From: Sandarakinorhabdus cyanobacteriorum
GTDB lineage: Bacteria > Pseudomonadota > Alphaproteobacteria > Sphingomonadales > Sphingomonadaceae
Assembly: GCF_002251755.1 (NCBI RefSeq)
Contig: NZ_NOXT01000115.1
Coordinates: forward strand, 1-64,000
Reading direction: 5' to 3'
DNA: 64,000 nt
Below the pieces are notes generated by a model. That model was not told where the DNA came from, searched no databases, and saw only the letters and a program-made list of their open reading frames with translations. The position numbers and the translations under genes are program-made. Of the stretch, positions 27,238-37,279 are shown piece by piece. Positions within the stretch are counted from its first letter, which is position 1, and each line of letters starts with the position of its first letter.

Positions 27238-27253
27238 TTTACGTAAACGTCAA
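27238..27253. promoter_or_regulatory. Probable MerR-type operator upstream of the beta-oxidation operon
   Basis: TTTACGTAAACGTCAA is an almost perfect dyad (TTtACGT/ACGTcAA) ending 15 bases before the MerR start codon. It resembles the TTTACGT-type sites I associate with LiuR-like MerR regulators of acyl-CoA degradation. Autoregulation and control of the downstream genes is inferred. Confidence 0.5.
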
Positions 27254-27268
27254 CTACCCCTCATTCCG

Positions 27269-27733
27269 ATGAGCAAGCCGGCTGAGGTTTCCCGCACGGA
27301 TGATGAGGCAGCGGCCCTGCTGCATGCCTTTGCCACCGCGCCCGCCCCGCCGGCCGCCGGCGATGCCAGCCATTTTTCGATCACCGAACTGGCGCTGGCG
27401 TTCAACATCACGCCGCGTGCCATCCGCTTCTATGAGGATCAGGGCCTGATCGCGCCGGAGCGGCAGGGGCAGAACCGCATCTATTCCCGCCGCGATCGCG
27501 CCCGGCTGGCGTGGATCCTGCGGGCAAAGAATGTCGGCTTCTCCCTCGCCGAAATCCGCGAGATGATCGATCTTTATGACGTTGGCGATCACCGCCAGAC
27601 GCAAAAGCGCGTCACCCTGGAAAAATGCCGCGCCCGCATCGCGCTCCTCACCGAACAGCGCGCTGATATCGATGCGACCATCCAGGAACTGCAACAATTC
27701 TGCGACATCGTCGAACAATCATTGAAAGCCTGA
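27269..27733 (+). CDS. MerR-family regulator, LiuR-like
   Basis: A 154-residue regulator. After a ~35-residue alanine-rich N-terminal extension, the MerR helix-turn-helix reads FSITELALAFNITPRAIRFYEDQGLIAPER, followed by the second DNA-binding helix (RIYSRRDRARLAWILRAKNVGFSLAEIREMIDLY) and a C-terminal coiled coil (residues ~115-150). No metal-binding cysteine pattern is present, which favours an acyl-CoA-type ligand as in LiuR. The next gene, 13 bases on, is an acyl-CoA dehydrogenase. Confidence 0.82.
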   Translation: MSKPAEVSRTDDEAAALLHAFATAPAPPAAGDASHFSITELALAFNITPRAIRFYEDQGLIAPERQGQNRIYSRRDRARLAWILRAKNVGFSLAEIREMIDLYDVGDHRQTQKRVTLEKCRARIALLTEQRADIDATIQELQQFCDIVEQSLKA

Positions 27734-27746
27734 GAACGAGCCCGCC

Positions 27747-29540
27747 ATGCCCTTCTACCGCGCCCCCGTCAAAGACACGCTGTTCGTGCTGGAGGCCGTG
27801 GCCGGCCTCTACAACCAGTCCCATGTGCCGGGGTTCGAGGCGGTGTCGCCCGATCTGGTCGAGGCCGTGCTCAATGAAGGCGGCAAATTCTGCGCCGAAG
27901 TGCTGGCGCCGCTCAATCTCCCCGGTGATCAACAGGGCTGCACCCGCCATCCCGATGGCAGCGTGACCGCGCCCGATGGCTTCAAGGCGGCCTACAAGGC
28001 GTTCTGCGATGGCGGCTGGGGCGGCCTCATTGCCTCCGAACATCATGGTGGCCAGGGCCTGCCCTACACCATCGGTGCGGTGATGCAGGAATTCATCGCC
28101 GCCTCCAACATGGCGTTCGGCATGTATCCCGGCCTGTCCGAAGGCGCGCAGGCCGCCATCGAGGTGGTGGGCAGCCCCGAGCAGAAGGCAAAATGGCTGC
28201 CCAACATGGTGCAGGGCCGCTGGACCGGCACCATGAACCTGACCGAGCCGCACTGCGGCACCGATCTTGGCCTGATCCGCACCCGCGCCGAGCCCAATGC
28301 CGACGGCAGCTATGCTATCACCGGCACCAAGATCTTCATTTCGGCCGGCGAGCATGACCTGTCGGAAAACATCATCCACCTGGTGCTGGCGAAAACCCCC
28401 GGCGCGCCGGACAGCGTGAAGGGCATCAGCCTGTTCATCGTGCCCAAGTTTATTGTGCATGATGATGGCAGCCTGGGCGCCCGCAACGCCGTGTCGTGCG
28501 GCAGCATCGAACACAAGATGGGCATCCACGGCAACGCCACCTGCGTGATGAACTATGATGGCGCCACCGGCTATATGCTGGGGGAGGAGATGAAGGGCCT
28601 CGCCGCCATGTTCATTATGATGAACGCAGCGCGGCTGGGGGTCGGCATCCAGGGCCTCGCCCAGGCCGATGCCGCCTATCAGAACGCTGTCGAATACGCC
28701 AAGGGCCGTCTGCAGGGCCGCAGCCTGACGGGGCCGAAGAACCCCGAGGGCAAGGCCGATCCCATCATCGTCCACCCTGATGTGCGCCGCATGCTGATGG
28801 ACGCGCGCGCCTTCACCGAAGCCATGCGCGCGCTGGTGCTGTGGGGTGCCATCCGGGTCGACCTGTCGCGCAAGGCCCCCGACGCCGCCGAGCGGGAGAT
28901 GGCCGATAACCTGATCAGCCTGCTCACCCCGGTCATCAAGGGCTATGGCACCGATCGCGGCTATGAAGTCGCCACCAACTGCCAGCAGGTGCTGGGCGGC
29001 CACGGCTATATCGCCGAATGGGGCATGGAACAGTTCGTGCGCGATGCCCGCATCGCCATGATCTATGAAGGCACCAACGGCATCCAGGCGCTTGACCTGG
29101 TTGGCCGCAAGCTGGGTGCCAAGGGCGGCCGCGGCACCCAGGCCTGGCTCAGCCTGGTGGGCAGCGATCTCGCAGCGGCCGCTGCGGACGACCGGCTGGC
29201 CTTCCTCACCGCCCCGCTGGGCAAGGCGCTGGCTGACGTGCAGGCCGGCATCATGTGGCTGTTGCAGAATGGCATGGCCAACCCCGACAATGCCGGGGCC
29301 GGCGCCACCGCCTTCATGCGCATGCTGGGCCATGCCGCGCTCGGCCATATGTGGCTGAAGATGGCGATGGCGTCGCAGGCCGCGCTCGATGCCGGCACGA
29401 CCGATCCGGATTTCCACACCGCCAAGCTGATCACCGCCCGCTATTTCGCCGCGCGCGTGCTGCCCGAAACCGCGTCCCTGCGCGCCCAACTGGAAGCCGG
29501 GGCCGACGTGGTGATGGCGCTGCCGGAAGCGATGTTCTGA
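27747..29540 (+). CDS. Acyl-CoA dehydrogenase, large C-terminal-extended type
   Basis: FAD-dependent enzyme for the first oxidation step of beta-oxidation. At 597 residues it belongs to the longer acyl-CoA dehydrogenases (the DmdC/FadE-like group) with ~130 extra C-terminal residues. The FAD/substrate motif MNLTEPHCGTDLG is at 164-176, and YEGTNGIQALD contains the probable catalytic base Glu441. QQVLGGHGYIAEWGMEQFVRD is the usual FAD-binding segment. It is the second gene of a MerR-acyl-CoA dehydrogenase-thiolase-FadB-like run on the plus strand. Confidence 0.92.
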   Translation: MPFYRAPVKDTLFVLEAVAGLYNQSHVPGFEAVSPDLVEAVLNEGGKFCAEVLAPLNLPGDQQGCTRHPDGSVTAPDGFKAAYKAFCDGGWGGLIASEHHGGQGLPYTIGAVMQEFIAASNMAFGMYPGLSEGAQAAIEVVGSPEQKAKWLPNMVQGRWTGTMNLTEPHCGTDLGLIRTRAEPNADGSYAITGTKIFISAGEHDLSENIIHLVLAKTPGAPDSVKGISLFIVPKFIVHDDGSLGARNAVSCGSIEHKMGIHGNATCVMNYDGATGYMLGEEMKGLAAMFIMMNAARLGVGIQGLAQADAAYQNAVEYAKGRLQGRSLTGPKNPEGKADPIIVHPDVRRMLMDARAFTEAMRALVLWGAIRVDLSRKAPDAAEREMADNLISLLTPVIKGYGTDRGYEVATNCQQVLGGHGYIAEWGMEQFVRDARIAMIYEGTNGIQALDLVGRKLGAKGGRGTQAWLSLVGSDLAAAAADDRLAFLTAPLGKALADVQAGIMWLLQNGMANPDNAGAGATAFMRMLGHAALGHMWLKMAMASQAALDAGTTDPDFHTAKLITARYFAARVLPETASLRAQLEAGADVVMALPEAMF

Positions 29541-29544
29541 CACT

Positions 29545-29647
29545 GCTCCCCTCCCGCTTGCGGGAGGGGTCGGGGGTGGGAATGAACCCGCAAGCCCCCA
29601 CGCGTAGAAGTCCCACCCCCAGCCCCTCCCGCAGGCGGGAGGGGAGC
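29545..29647. repeat. Dispersed palindromic repeat, CTCCCC type (copy 3)
   Basis: A 103-base element inside the beta-oxidation operon. It is bounded by GCTCCCCTCCCG and CGGGAGGGGAGC, each of which also forms its own hairpin; GGTCGGGGGTGGGA and TCCCACCCCCAGCC pair inside. It lies between the dehydrogenase stop and the thiolase start, where it could affect mRNA stability or the relative expression of the two genes. Confidence 0.8.
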
Positions 29648-29664
29648 CAAGAAGGGAAGAGAAA

Positions 29665-30876
29665 ATGACCGAAGCCTATATCTACGACACCGTCCGCACC
29701 CCACGCGGGAAGGGCCGCAAGGATGGCAAGCTGCACGAAATCACGCCGGTGCAACTGGCCACCCAGGTGCTGCAGGCGGTGCGCGACCGCAACAATATCG
29801 ACACCGCCGATGTGGACGATGTGGTGCTGGGCTGCGTCTCCCCGGTGGGCGAACAGGGCAGCGACATCGCCCGCATCGCCGTGCTGAACGCCGATTATGC
29901 CGAAACCACCGCCGGCGTTCAGATCAACCGCTTCTGCGCCTCTGGCCTGGAGGCCACCAACATGGCCGCCGCCAAGGTGATGACCGGCGAAGCCATGTTC
30001 GCCATCGGCGGCGGCGTAGAGTCCATGTCCCGCGTGCCCATGGGCAGCGATGGCGCCGCCTGGGCCACCGATCCGTCGGTCGCCTTCAAGACCTATTTCG
30101 CGCCGCAGGGCATTGGCGCCGACCTCATTGCCACCAAATATGGCTTCAGCCGCAATGATGTGGATGCCTATGCGGTGGAATCGCAGCGCCGCGCTGCCCA
30201 GGCGTGGAGCGAAGGGCGGTTCAAGCGCTCGATCATGCCGGTGAAGGATGTGATCGGCGAAGTCGTGCTCGCCCATGACGAGCATATGCGCCCCAACACC
30301 GACATGCAATCGCTGGGCGGCCTTGCCCCCAGCTTCCAGGCCATCGGTGAGGCGATGCCCGGCTTCGATGCCATCGCCCTGATGCGCTATCCGGAGGTTG
30401 AGAAGATCAACCATGTCCACCACGGCGGCAACTCGTCCGGCATCGTCGATGGCGCCGCCGCCATCCTGATCGGCAACAAGGAGATGGGCGAGAAATATGG
30501 CCTGAAGCCCCGCGCCCGCATCCGCGCCATGGCCAGCATCGGCAGCGAGCCGATGATCATGCTCACCGGCCCGGAATTCGTCGCCAACAAGGTGCTGGCC
30601 CGCGCTGGCATGACCAAGGATGACATCGACCTGTTCGAACTCAATGAGGCGTTCGCGTCGGTCGTGCTGCGCTTCATGCAGGCGCTCAACATCCCGCATG
30701 ACAAGATCAACGTGAACGGCGGCGCCATTGCCATGGGCCACCCCCTGGGCGCCACCGGCGCGATGATCCTGGGCACCGTGCTCGACGAACTGGAACGCAC
30801 CGGCAAGGGCACCGCGCTGGTCAACCTGTGCGTGGGTGCCGGCATGGGCACCGGGACGATTATTGAGAGGGTGTAA
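29665..30876 (+). CDS. fadA: Acetyl-CoA C-acyltransferase (3-ketoacyl-CoA thiolase)
   Basis: Thiolytic cleavage of 3-ketoacyl-CoA, the last step of beta-oxidation. The 403-residue protein has the acyl-accepting Cys91 in NRFCASGLE, His359 in [16 protein letters not shown] and the second catalytic Cys389 in [10 protein letters not shown]. It lies between the acyl-CoA dehydrogenase and the FadB-like gene. A biosynthetic acetoacetyl-CoA thiolase role is less likely given this context. Confidence 0.93.
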   Translation: MTEAYIYDTVRTPRGKGRKDGKLHEITPVQLATQVLQAVRDRNNIDTADVDDVVLGCVSPVGEQGSDIARIAVLNADYAETTAGVQINRFCASGLEATNMAAAKVMTGEAMFAIGGGVESMSRVPMGSDGAAWATDPSVAFKTYFAPQGIGADLIATKYGFSRNDVDAYAVESQRRAAQAWSEGRFKRSIMPVKDVIGEVVLAHDEHMRPNTDMQSLGGLAPSFQAIGEAMPGFDAIALMRYPEVEKINHVHHGGNSSGIVDGAAAILIGNKEMGEKYGLKPRARIRAMASIGSEPMIMLTGPEFVANKVLARAGMTKDDIDLFELNEAFASVVLRFMQALNIPHDKINVNGGAIAMGHPLGATGAMILGTVLDELERTGKGTALVNLCVGAGMGTGTIIERV

Positions 30877-31032
30877 GCGGCGCGCGGTTTGGAAGGCGTT
30901 TGCAACGCAAACGGCTGAAAACCGCCGACTCGCGTCACCCTCGGCCGGCGGGCCGCCTTTCGGCGGCTTTGCCGTCGAACAGGCGGCCCGTTCGACGTCA
31001 CGGGCCAGGAACCAAAAGCGGAGCAACCAACA

Positions 31033-33219
31033 ATGACCACCGCAATCCACACCGAACTCGATGCCGACGGCATCCTCACGCTCACCATCGACGTGCCCGG
31101 CCAGTCGATGAACGTCATCACGCCCGAAGTGCAGGCTGATCTCACCGCCGCCATCGAACGGCTGAAGACCGACGACGCCGTGAAGGGCGCGGTGCTCACC
31201 AGCGGCAAGGCCAGCGGCTTCATGGCCGGCGCGGACCTCAAGGGCATGGGCGCGCTGATGGGTGGCGGCAAGCTGCCCGAGGGCAAGAGCCGCATGGCCG
31301 CCCTGTTCGATGCCGTGTTCGGCCTCAACCGGCTGCTGCGCGATCTGGAAACCTGCGGCAAGCCGGTGGCGGCGGCCGTCAACGGCCTCGCCTTGGGCGG
31401 CGGCCTCGAATTCGTGCTGGCCTGCCATTACCGGGTGATTGCCGACAATCCCAAGATCACGCTGGGCCTGCCGGAAATCATGGTCGGCCTGTTCCCCGGC
31501 GCCGGCGGCACCCAGCGGCTGCCGCGCCTGATGGGCGTGCAGGCCGCGCTGATGTATCTGCTGCAGGGCAAGAACATGAGCCCGCAGGAAGCGCTGGGCT
31601 TTGGCGTCGCCCAGGAAGTGGCGCCGCTGGCCGAGATCGTCGCCCGCGCCAAGGCCTGGGTGAAGGCCAACCCCAATGGCGGCGTGCAGCCGTGGGATGC
31701 CAAGAATTTCAAGATGCCCGGCGGCCCCGCCACCGCCTTGAACCCCAATTTCGCGCAGATGTTCGTGGGCGGCAACGCCATGACCCATGTGAACGCCGGC
31801 GACAATATGAACGCCCCGCGCGCCATCCTGTCGGCCGTCTATGAAGGCGTTCAGGTGCCGATGGACCTCGCCATCCGCATCGAGAGCAAATATTTCGCCA
31901 AGGTGGTGGCCGACCCGCAAGCCGGCAACATGATCCGCAGCCTGTTCGTCTCGAAACAGGCCGCCGAAAAGGGCGCGCGCCGCCCGAAAGACGTGCCGCC
32001 CGCGCCGACGAAGAAGGTCGCCATGCTCGGCGCCGGCCTGATGGGCGCCGGCATCGCCATGGTCTCGGCCCAGGCCGGGATCGAGGTGGTGCTGCTCGAC
32101 ACCACCCAGGAAGCCGCGGAAAAGGGCAAGCAATATACCGCTGACCGGCTGGCCAAGAAGAAGACGCCGGCCGACAAGGCGCAGGCCATTCTCGACCGCA
32201 TCAAGCCGACCACCGATTATGCCGATCTCGCCGGCTGCGACCTGGTGATCGAGGCGGTGTTCGAAACCCGCGAGATCAAGGCCAAGGTGACCCAGGCCAC
32301 CGAGGCCGTGCTCGGCCCGGATGTGATTTTCGGTTCCAACACCTCCACCCTGCCGATCACCGGCCTGGCCGAGGCGTGGAGCAAGCCGGAAAACTTCATC
32401 GGCATCCACTTCTTCTCGCCGGTGGAAAAGATGCCGCTGGTGGAAATCATCGTCGGCAAGAAGACCGGCGCCGCCGCCATCGCCAAGGCGCTGGATTATG
32501 TCGCGCAGATCCGCAAGACTCCGATCGTGGTCAACGACAGCCGCGGTTTCTACACCTCGCGCTGCTTTGGCACCTATGTGCAGGAAGGCCTGGCGCTGCT
32601 GGGCGAAGGCACCGTGCCCGCGCTGATCGAGAATGTCGGCAAGCAGATGGGCATGCCGGTCGGCCCGCTCGCCGTGAACGACGAGGTTGGCCTCGATCTC
32701 AGCTACAAGGTGGCGCAGCAGACCAAGAAGGATCTGGGCGATGCCTACAAGGGCGGTCCGGGCGAGACCGTCATCGAAAAGATGAACGAAATCGGCCGCT
32801 TCGGGCGCAAGAATGCCAAAGGCTTCTATGTCTATCCCGAAGGCGGGGCCAAGAAGTACCTCTGGCCCGATCTGGTGCAGACGGTCGCCGGTGGCCTTGC
32901 CGATACCCAGCCTGATGCCGCCGAGGTGAAGGAACGCCTGCTCTATCGCCAGCTCGTCGAATGCGCGCGCTGCATGGGCGAAGGCGTGCTGGAAACCCCG
33001 CAGGATGGTGATCTCGGCGCCATCTTCGGCTGGGGCTTCGCGCCCTTCACCGGCGGGCCGTTCAGCGCGATGGACACGATCGGCATCGCCAATGTGGTCG
33101 CCACGCTGGATCGTCTGGCCCAGCGCCACGGCGAACGCTTCGCCCCGCCGCAATATCTGCGTGACATGGCGGCCAAGGGCGAAAGCTTCTACGGGCTGGC
33201 GGCGAAAAAGGCGGCCTGA
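31033..33219 (+). CDS. fadB: Bifunctional enoyl-CoA hydratase / 3-hydroxyacyl-CoA dehydrogenase
   Basis: FadB/FadJ-like trifunctional-subunit protein of 728 residues. The enoyl-CoA hydratase domain (1-~200) has the oxyanion-hole region NGLALGGGLEF with Glu126, and GLPEIMVGLFPGAGGTQRLPR with Glu148. A linker leads to the NAD-binding site AMLGAGLMGAGIAMVSAQAG (330-349). The dehydrogenase active-site block GIHFFSPVEKMPLVEII follows, then the helical C-terminal domains. It acts between the dehydrogenase and the thiolase of this operon. The 156-base gap before it has small hairpins and a stretch resembling coding sequence, but no gene I can support. Confidence 0.94.
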   Translation: MTTAIHTELDADGILTLTIDVPGQSMNVITPEVQADLTAAIERLKTDDAVKGAVLTSGKASGFMAGADLKGMGALMGGGKLPEGKSRMAALFDAVFGLNRLLRDLETCGKPVAAAVNGLALGGGLEFVLACHYRVIADNPKITLGLPEIMVGLFPGAGGTQRLPRLMGVQAALMYLLQGKNMSPQEALGFGVAQEVAPLAEIVARAKAWVKANPNGGVQPWDAKNFKMPGGPATALNPNFAQMFVGGNAMTHVNAGDNMNAPRAILSAVYEGVQVPMDLAIRIESKYFAKVVADPQAGNMIRSLFVSKQAAEKGARRPKDVPPAPTKKVAMLGAGLMGAGIAMVSAQAGIEVVLLDTTQEAAEKGKQYTADRLAKKKTPADKAQAILDRIKPTTDYADLAGCDLVIEAVFETREIKAKVTQATEAVLGPDVIFGSNTSTLPITGLAEAWSKPENFIGIHFFSPVEKMPLVEIIVGKKTGAAAIAKALDYVAQIRKTPIVVNDSRGFYTSRCFGTYVQEGLALLGEGTVPALIENVGKQMGMPVGPLAVNDEVGLDLSYKVAQQTKKDLGDAYKGGPGETVIEKMNEIGRFGRKNAKGFYVYPEGGAKKYLWPDLVQTVAGGLADTQPDAAEVKERLLYRQLVECARCMGEGVLETPQDGDLGAIFGWGFAPFTGGPFSAMDTIGIANVVATLDRLAQRHGERFAPPQYLRDMAAKGESFYGLAAKKAA

Positions 33220-33221
33220 AC

Positions 33222-33329
33222 ATCCTCCCCCTCTGGGGGAGGTGGCGCCGAAGGCGACGGAGGTGGCCGGCAAGCGCGGTCCTCTCTGCCCCCTCCGCCC
33301 TTCGGGCACCTCCCCCAGCGGGGAAGGAT
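33222..33329. repeat. Dispersed palindromic repeat, CTCCCC type (copy 4)
   Basis: Starts two bases after the FadB-like stop. The ends ATCCTCCCCCTCTGGGGGAGGT and ACCTCCCCCAGCGGGGAAGGAT are imperfect inverted repeats. The core shares GCAAGCGCGGTCCT and CCCCCTCCGCCCT with copy 1 at 10.97 kb, which shows common descent. Confidence 0.8.
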
Positions 33330-33390
33330 CATCTCTTGCGCATCTTGGCACACCACGGCACCCTCTGCGCCAAACAGAGGGCCCCGCATC

Positions 33391-34653
33391 ATGTCCGTCG
33401 CCGCGCCGTTCGCCCTGCCCAACGGGCAGTCGTTCCGCAACCGCATCGCCAAGGCAGCGATGACGGAGGGGCTGGCCTTCAGGGATGGCCTGCCCAATCC
33501 GGCCCACGACAATCTTTACCGCCGCTGGGCGGATCGCGGCTGCGGCCTGCTCATCACCGGCAATGTCATCATCGATCGCGGCCATCTGGAGCGGCCGGGC
33601 AATGTGATCGTCGATGGCCCGCTTGGGTCCGACGGCAAGGCCGCCTGGGCGCGCTGGGCGGCGGCGGCAACCAGCAGCGGCACCCAGGCCTGGGTGCAGA
33701 TCAACCACGCCGGCCGCCAGACCCAGAAAAGCGTCAACCCCCACCCGCGCGCGCCGTCCGCCGTGCCGCTGGCGCTGCCCGGCGGCCAGTTCGGCATGCC
33801 GGTGCCGCTCACCGGTGTGGAAATCCCCGATCTCATCGCCCGCTGGGCCAACGCCGCCGCCATCGCGCGCGAAGCCGGCTTCACCGGCGTGCAGGTCCAT
33901 GCTGCCCACGGCTATCTCATCAGCCAGTTCCTCTCCCCGCTCGCCAACCAGCGGCGGGATGAATGGGGCGGCGCCCTTGAAAACCGCGCCCGCTTCCTCA
34001 CCGAAACCGTCAAGGCCGTGCGCGCCGCGGTCGGCAGCGATTTCACCCTGTCGGTCAAGCTCAACAGCGCCGATTTCCAGAAGGGCGGCTTTGCCTTTGA
34101 CGAATGCATCACAGTCGCCGGCTGGCTGGCCGATCTCGGCGTCGATTGCCTGGAACTGTCGGGCGGCACCTATGAACAGCCGGCGATGATGGACATGGAA
34201 GGTCTCACCCCGCGCGAGGAGCCGAAGCAAAGCTCCTCCCGCCAGCGTGAGGCCTATTTCGTCCAACTGGCCAAGGCGCTTATGCAGGCGAAAACCCCGC
34301 CGCTGATGGTCACCGGCGGCTTCCGCACCCTGAATGCCATGGAAGATGCCATCGCCAGCGGCATCGCGCTGGTCGGCGTCGGCCGGCCGCTGTGCGCCGA
34401 ACCCGATTGCGTCACCGAGCTTGTCGACGGCCATATCGAGGAGCTGCCGCGCTTTGAAGACCGGCTGGCCATCGGCCCCGGCTGGCTGGGGCCAGCATCG
34501 CCGTTCAAGCTGGTGCGCACCATCAACGGCTTTGCCGCCCAGGCCTGGTATTATCAGCAGATCAGGCGCGTCGCCGCCAATGGGGCAGCTGAAAAGCTGA
34601 ACCCGTTCAAGGCCTTCCTCGCTGAAGACAAGGAAAACAAGGCGCGGGCTTAG
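33391..34653 (+). CDS. NADH:flavin oxidoreductase, Old Yellow Enzyme family
   Basis: A 420-residue FMN-binding TIM barrel. The N-terminus ([15 protein letters not shown]), the active-site segment [10 protein letters not shown], the family block [21 protein letters not shown] with its two histidines, [15 protein letters not shown], and the C-terminal phosphate-binding GFRT and VGVGRPL are present. It has no C-terminal iron-sulphur/FAD half, so it is OYE-like rather than a full 2,4-dienoyl-CoA reductase, although it follows the beta-oxidation genes. The stop overlaps the convergent cysK stop by four bases. Confidence 0.9.
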   Translation: MSVAAPFALPNGQSFRNRIAKAAMTEGLAFRDGLPNPAHDNLYRRWADRGCGLLITGNVIIDRGHLERPGNVIVDGPLGSDGKAAWARWAAAATSSGTQAWVQINHAGRQTQKSVNPHPRAPSAVPLALPGGQFGMPVPLTGVEIPDLIARWANAAAIAREAGFTGVQVHAAHGYLISQFLSPLANQRRDEWGGALENRARFLTETVKAVRAAVGSDFTLSVKLNSADFQKGGFAFDECITVAGWLADLGVDCLELSGGTYEQPAMMDMEGLTPREEPKQSSSRQREAYFVQLAKALMQAKTPPLMVTGGFRTLNAMEDAIASGIALVGVGRPLCAEPDCVTELVDGHIEELPRFEDRLAIGPGWLGPASPFKLVRTINGFAAQAWYYQQIRRVAANGAAEKLNPFKAFLAEDKENKARA

Positions 34654-35570
34654 CCGCCCGGCAAAAACTCCGGCACCGACAGGTAACGCTCGCCCGTGTC
34701 ATAGTTGAAGCCGACCACCCGCGACCCCTTGGGCAGTTCCTTCAGCTTCATCGCGATGCCCGCCAGGGTGGCACCCGAGGAGATGCCCACCAGCATGCCC
34801 TCCTCCTTGGCGGCGCGCAGGGCCCAGGCCTTGGCGTCGTCGGCCTCCACCTGCACCACCCCATCGAGCACGCTCATGTCGAGATTCTTCGGGATGAAGC
34901 CGGCGCCAATGCCCTGGATCGGGTGCGGGGAAGGGGAGCCGCCGGAAATCACCGGGCTGGCCGCCGGTTCCACCGCAAACACTTTCAACGCCGGCCAATG
35001 CTGCTTCAGCACCCGGGCGGTGCCGCTGATATGGCCGCCGGTGCCAACGCCGGTCACCAGCGCATCCGGCGGGCTGTCGGCGAAATCGGCGATGATTTCC
35101 AGCGCGGTGGTGCGTTCGTGCACGGCGATATTGGCCGGGTTTTCAAACTGCTGCGGCATCCAGGCGCCGGGCGTGGTGGCCACGATCTCCATGGCGCGGG
35201 CGATGGCGCCGTTCATGCCCTTTTCGCGCGGCGTCAGATCAAAGGTCGCGCCATAGGCCAGCATCAACCGCCGCCGCTCGATCGACATGCTCTCGGGCAT
35301 GACGAGGATCAGCTTGTAGCCTTTCACCGCCGCCACCATGGCCAGGCCAATGCCGGTGTTGCCACTCGTCGGCTCCACGATGATGCCGCCGGGCTGCAGC
35401 GTGCCATCCGCCTCGGCCGCTTCCACCATGGCCAGCGCGATGCGGTCCTTGATCGATCCGCCAGGGTTCGACCGTTCCGATTTGATCCACACCTCCGCAT
35501 CCGGGAACAATTTGCCCATGCGCACATGCGGCGTGCCGCCAATGGTCTCGAGGATGTTGCTGGCCTTCAT
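34650..35570 (-). CDS. cysK: Cysteine synthase
   Basis: PLP enzyme that makes cysteine from O-acetylserine and sulphide. From the ATG at 35570 (AAAGGA upstream) it has 306 residues. Lys41 in [11 protein letters not shown] binds [14 protein letters not shown] binds the substrate carboxylate, and [10 protein letters not shown] holds the PLP phosphate. The C-terminal GISSGA motif is complete. The absence of a long C-terminal extension favours CysK/CysM over cystathionine beta-synthase. Convergent with the OYE gene. Confidence 0.92.
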   Translation of the reverse strand: MKASNILETIGGTPHVRMGKLFPDAEVWIKSERSNPGGSIKDRIALAMVEAAEADGTLQPGGIIVEPTSGNTGIGLAMVAAVKGYKLILVMPESMSIERRRLMLAYGATFDLTPREKGMNGAIARAMEIVATTPGAWMPQQFENPANIAVHERTTALEIIADFADSPPDALVTGVGTGGHISGTARVLKQHWPALKVFAVEPAASPVISGGSPSPHPIQGIGAGFIPKNLDMSVLDGVVQVEADDAKAWALRAAKEEGMLVGISSGATLAGIAMKLKELPKGSRVVGFNYDTGERYLSVPEFLPGG

Positions 35571-35614
35571 GGGCGTTCCTTTCGCATGCAATCTAGGGGC
35601 CGAGCGGTCGCCCC

Positions 35615-36859
35615 TCAAGCCGGCTTCTGATCATCAAATCGGTCGGCCAGCCGCAATTGCGGGAAGCGCCAGGCCCACAGGATCGTCACCAGCACCGCGC
35701 CAATGCCGCCGGCCACCACCGATGGCACCGCCCCCAGATAGCGTGCCGCCAGCCCCGATTCCATTTCGCCCAGTTCGTTGCTGGCCGAAATGAACAAGCC
35801 CGACACGCTGGAGACGCGGCCGCGCATGTCATCCGCCGTGTGCAATTGGATCAGGCTGCCGCGCACAAACACGCTCACCGCATCGGCCGCGCCCAGCACG
35901 AACAGCGCCGCCAGGGACAGCGGGTAGGAGGTGGAGAGGCCGAACACCACGGTGGCCAGCCCGAACACCGCCACGCTGCCAAACATCACCGGCCCCACCC
36001 GCCGCTTCAACGGCCGGCTGGCCAGCAGCACCGCCACCAGCACGGCGCCTGCCGACGGCGCGGCCCGCAGCGGGCCCAATCCTTCGACGCCGACATGCAG
36101 CACATCGCGGGCATAAACCGGCAGCATGGCGGTCGCCCCGCCCAGCAGCACGGCAAACAGATCGAGGCTGATCGCCCCCAGCAGCACCCGGTTGTGCCGC
36201 ACATAGGCAACGCCTTCGACCAGGCTGCGCCACGGGCTGATCGTTGCCGGGGCCGGGCGCGGCACCGGGCGGATGATCATCAGGCAGATCAATGTGATGG
36301 CAAAGGCGATGGTCGCCGCGCCATAGGCGGCCAATGGCGACACGGCATAAAGAAACGCGCCCAGCGGCGGGCCAAGCACCGCGCCCGATTGCCAGGAAAT
36401 GCTGTTCAGCGCGATGGCCTGGGGCAGCAGCTCGCGCGGCACCAGATTGGGGGCCAGGGCGGCCATCGATGGCCCCTGAAACGCCCGGCCCACGCCCAGC
36501 AGCGCCGCCACCGTGAACAGCGCCGCCATCGAGGCAACCCCGCCGAACGAGGCCCAGGCCAGCACCCCGGCACAGCCCAGCTCCAGCGCCACGGCCGCCC
36601 GCGCGATGTGGCGCCGGTCCATCCGGTCGGCGATCACACCCACCACCAGCGCCAGGCAAAACAGCGGCAGAAACTGCGCCAGGCCAATCAGGCCCAGCAG
36701 GAAGGCGGCATCGTCCACACGGCGGGTGGCGCGCGCGATGTCATAGACCTGCCAGCCAATCACAATCACCATCATCATGCCGGCGATGGTCGCGAAAAAC
36801 CGCGCCGCCCAGAACGCCCGGTAATCGCGGATCAGCAGGGGCGGCGGAATGCTGGGCAT
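35615..36859 (-). CDS. MFS transporter, EntS-like
   Basis: A 414-residue integral membrane protein with about 12 hydrophobic segments. It has the MFS loop motif [12 protein letters not shown] between helices 2 and 3, and the DDMRGRVSS motif in the second half, as in the EntS/MFS_3 exporter group. The substrate is unknown. The N-terminus ([23 protein letters not shown]) is typical of these exporters. It lies 44 bases upstream of, and co-oriented with, cysK; a joint transcript is possible. Confidence 0.85.
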   Translation of the reverse strand: MPSIPPPLLIRDYRAFWAARFFATIAGMMMVIVIGWQVYDIARATRRVDDAAFLLGLIGLAQFLPLFCLALVVGVIADRMDRRHIARAAVALELGCAGVLAWASFGGVASMAALFTVAALLGVGRAFQGPSMAALAPNLVPRELLPQAIALNSISWQSGAVLGPPLGAFLYAVSPLAAYGAATIAFAITLICLMIIRPVPRPAPATISPWRSLVEGVAYVRHNRVLLGAISLDLFAVLLGGATAMLPVYARDVLHVGVEGLGPLRAAPSAGAVLVAVLLASRPLKRRVGPVMFGSVAVFGLATVVFGLSTSYPLSLAALFVLGAADAVSVFVRGSLIQLHTADDMRGRVSSVSGLFISASNELGEMESGLAARYLGAVPSVVAGGIGAVLVTILWAWRFPQLRLADRFDDQKPA

Positions 36860-36954
36860 GGCCCAACCTTAGAAACTGGCCGGGCGGCTGGCAACCGCGG
36901 CCATGGCATCGCCACCGCTTTGTCAGCCGCCGCGCAATGGGTTATGCCTATGCC

Positions 36955-37274
36955 ATGGCAACCCTGCGTCATCTTCCGGGCGTCATTCTCGCCCTCGCCC
37001 TGCTGATGGTGGGGGTGGCGCAATGGCTGCGGCCTGGGTCGGCTGGATGGATCGGTTTGGCCCTCTGGTGGCGATGCTTGCCCTGCTGCTGTCGCTGTTT
37101 GGCGGGTTCAACGCCTATGGTCTGGTGGGCGGCTTTTTCTTCGCGTCCGATTATCTGCGCTGGCCGCAGCTGGAAAGCGTGGCCTTTGCCGCCGTCGCCC
37201 TGTTGTTTGCCACCCGCGGCCTGGTGTCCACCCTGCTCGCCATGCTGACCGCCCACGATCCCGACGGACGTTAG
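36955..37274 (+). CDS. Small membrane protein, probably split by a frameshift
   Basis: From the ATG at 36955 the frame gives a good first membrane helix (LPGVILALALLMVGV) and then degenerates into cysteine- and tryptophan-rich sequence. The other plus frame is open from an ATG at 37023 and gives a convincing 83-residue remainder: FGPLVAMLALLLSLFGGF, SDYLRWPQLE, a last helix and a TAHDPDGR end. Adding one G to the GGGGG run near 37010 would join the halves into a three-helix protein. As it stands, the real product may be only 37023-37274. Family unknown. Confidence 0.5.
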
Positions 37275-37279
37275 GCCGC

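Noticed and set aside
30877-31032. Small gene between the thiolase and the FadB-like gene
   Set aside because: Open frames there overlap the start of the next gene in another frame, have no ribosome site and no protein-like features.
29431-34434. A very long open frame on the minus strand (over 1600 codons) opposite the beta-oxidation genes
   Set aside because: It mirrors the codon positions of the real plus-strand genes, has no recognisable domain and runs through repeats. GC-rich codon bias creates such antisense frames throughout this window (also near 6.6-8.8 and 19.8-22.5 kb).
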